This document shows positions 8,617 through 12,231 of a stretch of DNA of 12,231 nucleotides, piece after piece; position 1 is the first letter of the stretch, and the number at the start of each line of letters is the position of its first letter. The notes under the pieces are model-generated. The model worked only from the letters and a program-made list of their open reading frames with translations, searched no databases and was not told the DNA's origin. The stretch is from Shewanella sp. (GTDB lineage Bacteria; Pseudomonadota; Gammaproteobacteria; Enterobacterales; Shewanellaceae): assembly GCA_004195335.1 (NCBI GenBank), contig SDWK01000502.1, positions 1 to 12,231 on the forward strand, in the 5' to 3' direction. Made by a program: the position numbers and the translations under genes.

Positions 8617-10245
8617 ATGGAATCTCAACGCAATATATTGCTTATCGGTCTGCTTTTTGTCAGCTTTTTGCTATGGCAACAGTGGCAGGTTGATCAAGCC
8701 CCACAACCAGTAGCGACTGAATCATCATCAGTTATTTCGTCTACTTCAGATTCTCACAGCTCTGACGTTCCAGATGCCGACTCAGCACTTTCTGCTGTAG
8801 TTGTTGCTTCTAAAGAACTCATCACAGTGAACACCGATCAGTTAATCATTAAGATTAACCCTATTGGTGGTGATATGGTTTATTCAGCACTCGTTGAACA
8901 CAAACTTGAGCTGGATAAAGAAGAGCCATTTGTTCTTTTAGAGCAAACGAAAGATATAAACTACATTGCTCAAAGTGGTCTTATCGGTCGTAACGGTATC
9001 GACAGCAGCGCTAAAGGCCGTGCACACTTCGACAGTGCTTCACGCGAATATACCTTAGCCTCTGGCCAGGATACCTTAGAAGTTCCGCTTACTTTCGTTG
9101 CCGACAATGGTGCGACTTACACTAAGATGTTTGTCTTCCATCGTGGTCAATTTAAAGTGGATGTCGATTATGTCATCGACAACACCACAGCCGAACAGCT
9201 GCAAGTGCAGATGTACGGTCAGATTAAGCACAGCATTAAGCAAAGCGAAAGCAGCATGATGATGCCGACTTACCGTGGCGGCGCTTTCTCTACAGCCGAT
9301 ACTCGCTATGAGAAGTACAGCTTCGATGATATGGCTGATAAGAACCTGGACAATAAAACAATAGGTGGTTGGGCAGCAATGCTTCAACACTACTTTGTTT
9401 CTGCTTGGATACCACCAGCAGACGATCAGAATATTATCTTCTCCAGCATCAGCGCCGGCGGACAAGCCAATATCGGTTTCCGTGGAGCCGTCTATGATGT
9501 GGCACCGGGTGCAACTGAAACGATCACCTCTCAGTTTTATGTTGGTCCTAAGAATCAAGAAGCCCTATCGGCCATCTCTGAATCACTTAACCTGGTAGTC
9601 GATTACGGTTTCCTTTGGTGGTTAGCTGTACCTATCTACAAGTTACTGATGTTCTTCCAGTCATTAGTCACTAACTGGGGTATTGCGATTATTCTTATCA
9701 CGCTAACCGTTCGTGGAATGTTATTCCCACTAACGAAAGCTCAGTACACCTCTATGGCTAAGATGCGTAATCTACAGCCTAAGCTTACAGAGATGAAAGA
9801 GCGCTTAGGTGATGACCGCCAGAAGATGGGTCAGGCGATGATGGAACTGTACAAGAAAGAGAAAGTGAACCCTATGGGTGGCTGTCTTCCTATCTTGTTA
9901 CAGATGCCAATCTTCATCGCACTTTACTGGGTACTACTCGAAAGTGTTGAATTGCGTCATGCACCATTCATGTTGTGGATCACCGACCTTTCGGTACAAG
10001 ATCCATACTATGTGATGCCAATCCTAATGGGTATCTCGATGTTTGTGATGCAGAAAATGCAGCCTATGGCACCGACGATGGACCCAATGCAAGCTAAGAT
10101 GATGCAGTGGATGCCTGTAGTATTTACCGTATTCTTCCTTTGGTTCCCGGCAGGTCTGGTACTTTACTGGTTAGTCGGTAACTTAGTTGCTATTACGCAG
10201 CAGAAGATTATCTATGCAGGTCTGGCGAAGAAAGGCTTAAAATAG
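8617..10245 (+). CDS. yidC: membrane protein insertase YidC
   Basis: YidC inserts and folds inner-membrane proteins, alone or with SecYEG. The 542-residue product has the layout of Gram-negative YidC: a first membrane segment at about 6-21 ([17 protein letters not shown]), a Ser/Asp-rich linker (about 35-58), a large periplasmic domain (about 65-325) and a C-terminal insertase domain with membrane segments near 333-373, 420-441, 464-480 and 498-525. Arg366, the conserved charged residue in the hydrophilic groove, is present in [11 protein letters not shown]. The cytoplasmic hairpin [33 protein letters not shown] is split here as [11 protein letters not shown] (387-397) and [17 protein letters not shown] (409-425). 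It is the last gene before the terminator at 10264-10302. Confidence 0.98.
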   Translation: MESQRNILLIGLLFVSFLLWQQWQVDQAPQPVATESSSVISSTSDSHSSDVPDADSALSAVVVASKELITVNTDQLIIKINPIGGDMVYSALVEHKLELDKEEPFVLLEQTKDINYIAQSGLIGRNGIDSSAKGRAHFDSASREYTLASGQDTLEVPLTFVADNGATYTKMFVFHRGQFKVDVDYVIDNTTAEQLQVQMYGQIKHSIKQSESSMMMPTYRGGAFSTADTRYEKYSFDDMADKNLDNKTIGGWAAMLQHYFVSAWIPPADDQNIIFSSISAGGQANIGFRGAVYDVAPGATETITSQFYVGPKNQEALSAISESLNLVVDYGFLWWLAVPIYKLLMFFQSLVTNWGIAIILITLTVRGMLFPLTKAQYTSMAKMRNLQPKLTEMKERLGDDRQKMGQAMMELYKKEKVNPMGGCLPILLQMPIFIALYWVLLESVELRHAPFMLWITDLSVQDPYYVMPILMGISMFVMQKMQPMAPTMDPMQAKMMQWMPVVFTVFFLWFPAGLVLYWLVGNLVAITQQKIIYAGLAKKGLK

Positions 10246-10263
10246 CCTTTAGCTCCAACTAAG

Positions 10264-10302
10264 AAAAAGCGGTTAATACTTAGTATTGACCGCTTTTTTG
10301 TT
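10264..10302 (+). terminator. yidC rho-independent terminator
   Basis: A 16-bp stem pairs 10264-10279 (AAAAAGCGGTTAATAC) with 10283-10298 (GTATTGACCGCTTTTT) around TTA, with one G-T wobble. A T-rich tail follows. It closes the rpmH-rnpA-yidD-yidC transcript 18 bp after yidC, so mnmE needs its own promoter or read-through. The A tract on the left could let it work in both directions. Confidence 0.92.
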
Positions 10303-10359
10303 TTATATAAGACTCAGTCTTTTCCAATTAGCTTTCCATATTCAAACTAGGACACAGTA

Positions 10360-11721
10360 ATGACAACAGATACTATCGTGGCACAAGCAACGGCCCCAGG
10401 GCGTGGTGGTGTGGGTATCATTCGTATCTCAGGCGATCAAGCCTGCGAAGTGGCGATGGCAGTCCTTGGGCATATACCAAAGACCCGCTATGCCGATTAC
10501 TGTGACTTTAAAAATGGTAAAGATGAAGTAATCGATCAAGGGATTGCCCTCTATTTTAAGGGACCCAACTCCTTTACCGGTGAAGATGTACTCGAGCTTC
10601 AGGGCCATGGCGGCCAGATAGTCCTCGATATGTTGATCAAACGCGTGATGGAAGTTGAAGGGATCCGCATCGCCAAACCCGGCGAATTCAGCGAACAGGC
10701 TTTCATGAACGACAAGCTTGACCTGACTCAGGCCGAAGCCATTGCCGATCTGATCGATGCCACCAGCGAACAAGCCGCTAAAAGCGCCCTAAACTCTTTG
10801 CAAGGTGAATTCTCGACTCAAGTACACGAACTTGTCGATCAGGTCACTAACCTGCGTCTATACGTCGAGGCCGCTATCGATTTCCCCGACGAAGAGGTGG
10901 ACTTCCTCTCCGATGGAAAAATTGCCGGCTCGCTTTATCGCATCATCACTAAACTGGACTCAGTCCAAGCCAGTGCCAAGCAAGGTGCCATTATCCGGGA
11001 AGGGATGAAAGTGGTGATTGCGGGGCGTCCTAATGCCGGTAAATCCAGCCTGCTCAACGCACTGGCGGGTAAAGAGTCCGCGATTGTCACCGAAATAGCC
11101 GGCACCACCCGAGACATACTGCGTGAACATATCCATCTCGATGGCATGCCACTGCACATCATAGATACCGCAGGGCTTCGTGATACCACTGACACCGTCG
11201 AGAAGATTGGCATCGAGCGCGCCTGGGCTGAAATAGAAACCGCAGATCAGGTTTTGTTTATGGTCGATGGCACCACTACCGACGCGGTCGACCCCCACGA
11301 AATATGGCCAGACTTTATCGACCGACTACCTAAGAAGTTAGGCATCACCGTTGTCCGTAACAAGGCAGATATCACAGGTGAAGCGCTCACCGTCACTCAA
11401 GACCATGGCCACAATGTATTTAGAATATCGGCCAAAACGGGTTTAGGCGTCGAGGAGTTACAACAGCACTTAAAATCCCTGATGGGCTACCAAAGTAACC
11501 TTGAAGGTGGCTTTATCGCACGACGTCGTCATTTAGAGGCCTTAGAGCTGGCCATTAGCCACCTGATGATAGGTAAAGAACAGTTAGAAGTGTATCAAGC
11601 CGGTGAATTGCTAGCCGAAGAGCTGCGTATGACTCAAATCGCGCTGTCGGAGATCACAGGTAAGTTTACCTCAGACGATCTACTCGGAAAGATCTTCAGC
11701 TCATTCTGTATTGGGAAATAA
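10360..11721 (+). CDS. mnmE: tRNA uridine-5-carboxymethylaminomethyl synthesis GTPase MnmE
   Basis: MnmE, with MnmG, installs the (carboxymethyl)aminomethyl group on the wobble uridine (U34) of certain tRNAs. The 453-residue protein (E. coli 454) has the N-terminal formyl-folate-binding domain ([22 protein letters not shown], given here as DTIVAQATA 4-12 and [12 protein letters not shown] 14-25), a helical domain, and an inserted G domain. That domain has G1 GRPNAGKS (222-229, Asn226 as potassium ligand), G2 GTTRD (248-252), G3 DTAGLRD (269-275), G4 NKAD (334-337) and G5 SAK (357-359). It ends in the catalytic FCIGK with Cys450. AGGA at 10349-10352, seven bases before ATG, supports the start. 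The partner mnmG is not in the window. Confidence 0.98.
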   Translation: MTTDTIVAQATAPGRGGVGIIRISGDQACEVAMAVLGHIPKTRYADYCDFKNGKDEVIDQGIALYFKGPNSFTGEDVLELQGHGGQIVLDMLIKRVMEVEGIRIAKPGEFSEQAFMNDKLDLTQAEAIADLIDATSEQAAKSALNSLQGEFSTQVHELVDQVTNLRLYVEAAIDFPDEEVDFLSDGKIAGSLYRIITKLDSVQASAKQGAIIREGMKVVIAGRPNAGKSSLLNALAGKESAIVTEIAGTTRDILREHIHLDGMPLHIIDTAGLRDTTDTVEKIGIERAWAEIETADQVLFMVDGTTTDAVDPHEIWPDFIDRLPKKLGITVVRNKADITGEALTVTQDHGHNVFRISAKTGLGVEELQQHLKSLMGYQSNLEGGFIARRRHLEALELAISHLMIGKEQLEVYQAGELLAEELRMTQIALSEITGKFTSDDLLGKIFSSFCIGK

Positions 11722-11731
11722 TTTTAAGAAG

Positions 11732-11752
11732 ATCCGAGGTTCTAGAAGCGAG
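11732..11752 (+). repeat. period-7 string (three heptamers)
   Basis: ATCCGAG, GTTCTAG and AAGCGAG follow each other directly. Each fits NNNC(G/T)AG, the unit seen on the minus strand at 1144-1173 and 1-15. A related pair, ATCCTAG and CTTCTAG, lies at 11787-11800. Confidence 0.55.
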
Positions 11753-11779
11753 GACTCTGGCAAAGATGGCGCTGCGCTA

Positions 11780-11810
11780 ATTTTAGATCCTAGCTTCTAG
11801 GATCTAAAAT
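11780..11810 (+). terminator. perfect 14-bp hairpin after mnmE
   Basis: ATTTTAGATCCTAG (11780-11793) pairs perfectly with CTAGGATCTAAAAT (11797-11810) around CTT. It lies about 60 bp past the mnmE stop. It may end mnmE transcription, but the stem is AT-rich and no long T run follows, so it could instead be a repeat-derived palindrome built from the heptamer units. Confidence 0.45.
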
Positions 11811-11965
11811 ATCCTCCAGCCTTTGCGATCCTGAATTTACCCACTTAGGCCAAAAGTTGGATTCTGAAACAAGTTAAAGATGACGAGAGTCTTATCACTC
11901 TGACGTTGATAATCTCATCACTTTGACGCGTTATATTTCCATTATTCTAGCGTGCGTACACGGTC

Positions 11966-11990
11966 ATTCCGGCAGGCTTTTGGCCAGAAT
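11966..11990. repeat. hairpin repeat element (copy B)
   Basis: ATTCCGGC (11966-11973) and GCCAGAAT (11983-11990) pair at seven of eight positions around a nine-base loop. The preceding GTC and the following CTA resemble the element at 869-889. This looks like a dispersed intergenic palindrome family with no visible function. Confidence 0.45.
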
Positions 11991-12174
11991 CTATTCTGTG
12001 ATGGTTTCAGGATAACGCTAACCTTACCCTTTCTCGGTAGCTCGTACCCCTCGAAAATATCTCGAGTAAAATAAGCTCTATTCCTTGTCTGTGATCGATT
12101 GAACGCGAACAAAAAGCCATTTTCCCGCCCCTTTAAAAAACGATCTCAGTACAGTGGCTGAAGCAAAAAATACA

Positions 12175-12188
12175 ATGATCCGGATCAA
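12175..12188. promoter_or_regulatory. FNR/EtrA-like binding site
   Basis: ATGAT-CCGG-ATCAA matches the FNR consensus TTGAT-N4-ATCAA at nine of ten defined positions and contains the 12-bp palindrome TGATCCGGATCA (12176-12187). It probably belongs to a gene starting right of the window. A single short motif can arise by chance. Confidence 0.4.
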
Positions 12189-12231
12189 AAGAATCAACAG
12201 ATATATCAACAAGCAAAAGAAAGTCAGCTTA

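Larger units (their letters stand above)
11722..12231. other. gene-free region downstream of mnmE
   Basis: No frame in these 510 bp looks like a real gene. Visible structures are two period-7 strings (11732-11752 and 11787-11800), a 14-bp perfect hairpin (11780-11810), a repeated 12-mer (11894-11905 and 11917-11928), a hairpin element (11966-11990), and an FNR-like palindrome (12175-12188). A short open frame from ATG 12175 reaches the window edge but has no convincing ribosome-binding site and no recognisable product. Confidence 0.75.

Noticed and set aside
9076..9558. 160-residue open frame antisense to yidC
   Set aside because: It lies wholly within yidC, has no ribosome-binding site or recognisable domain, and its composition follows from the yidC codons.
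10429..10773. Open frame antisense to mnmE
   Set aside because: It is a mirror of the strongly conserved mnmE frame with no independent evidence; the frames at 10935-11213 and 10960-11298 were dropped for the same reason.
12091..12106. CRP site at TGTGATCGATTGAAC
   Set aside because: Only the left half TGTGA fits; the right half does not resemble TCACA.
12175..12231. Start of a new gene at the right edge
   Set aside because: The frame from ATG 12175 is open to the edge, but it covers only 19 codons, is Lys/Arg/Ile-rich, has no good ribosome-binding site and overlaps the FNR-like palindrome.

Overview
The window is the chromosomal replication-origin neighbourhood of a gammaproteobacterium, most likely Shewanella or a close relative. 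The evidence is gene order (gyrB-recF-dnaN-dnaA facing away from rpmH-rnpA-yidD-yidC-mnmE), protein lengths close to the E. coli orthologues, and a style of intergenic repeats that I associate with Shewanella. The genus call is inference from memory of these proteins, not a database result. Almost everything here is core genome. I see no transposase, phage gene, CRISPR array or defence system.

Layout. Positions 38-784 (+) encode the 5-oxoprolinase subunit A homologue PxpA. Positions 785-1191 are gene-free and hold a hairpin element, a 53-bp direct repeat, the gyrB terminator and a string of 7-bp units. Positions 1192-7436 (minus strand) hold dnaA, dnaN, recF and gyrB in transcription order. 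A terminator and a 216-bp gap divide them into dnaA-dnaN and recF-gyrB. Positions 7437-7880 look like oriC: 11 GATC sites in about 216 bp, one perfect and two near-perfect DnaA boxes, AT-rich 13-mer-like repeats, and the rpmH promoter. Positions 7881-10245 (+) hold rpmH, rnpA, yidD and yidC, tightly packed and closed by a strong terminator. mnmE follows at 10360-11721. The last 510 bp contain no recognisable gene, only repeat elements and an FNR-like palindrome.

How the genes relate. DnaA binds the origin and starts replication, DnaN is the sliding clamp, RecF loads RecA at gaps, and GyrB removes the supercoils ahead of the forks. On the other side, L34 and the RNase P protein supply translation and RNA processing, YidD and YidC insert membrane proteins, and MnmE modifies tRNA wobble uridines. 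Every gene from gyrB rightwards is transcribed away from the 7437-7880 gap, as expected if forks leave from there. pxpA is the exception and would be head-on.

Most interesting observations. (1) There is a near-perfect parS (ParB centromere) sequence inside pxpA and a degenerate one at the 3' end of recF, both translating in frame as Lys-Met-Phe-His-Val. (2) The dnaA ribosome-binding site lies inside a DnaA-box-like sequence. (3) An 11-bp perfect hairpin sits early in rnpA. (4) Two strong palindromes lie in the 5' part of dnaN. (5) Heptameric NNNC(G/T)AG strings occur in both outer intergenic regions. No clearly novel multi-gene system is visible.
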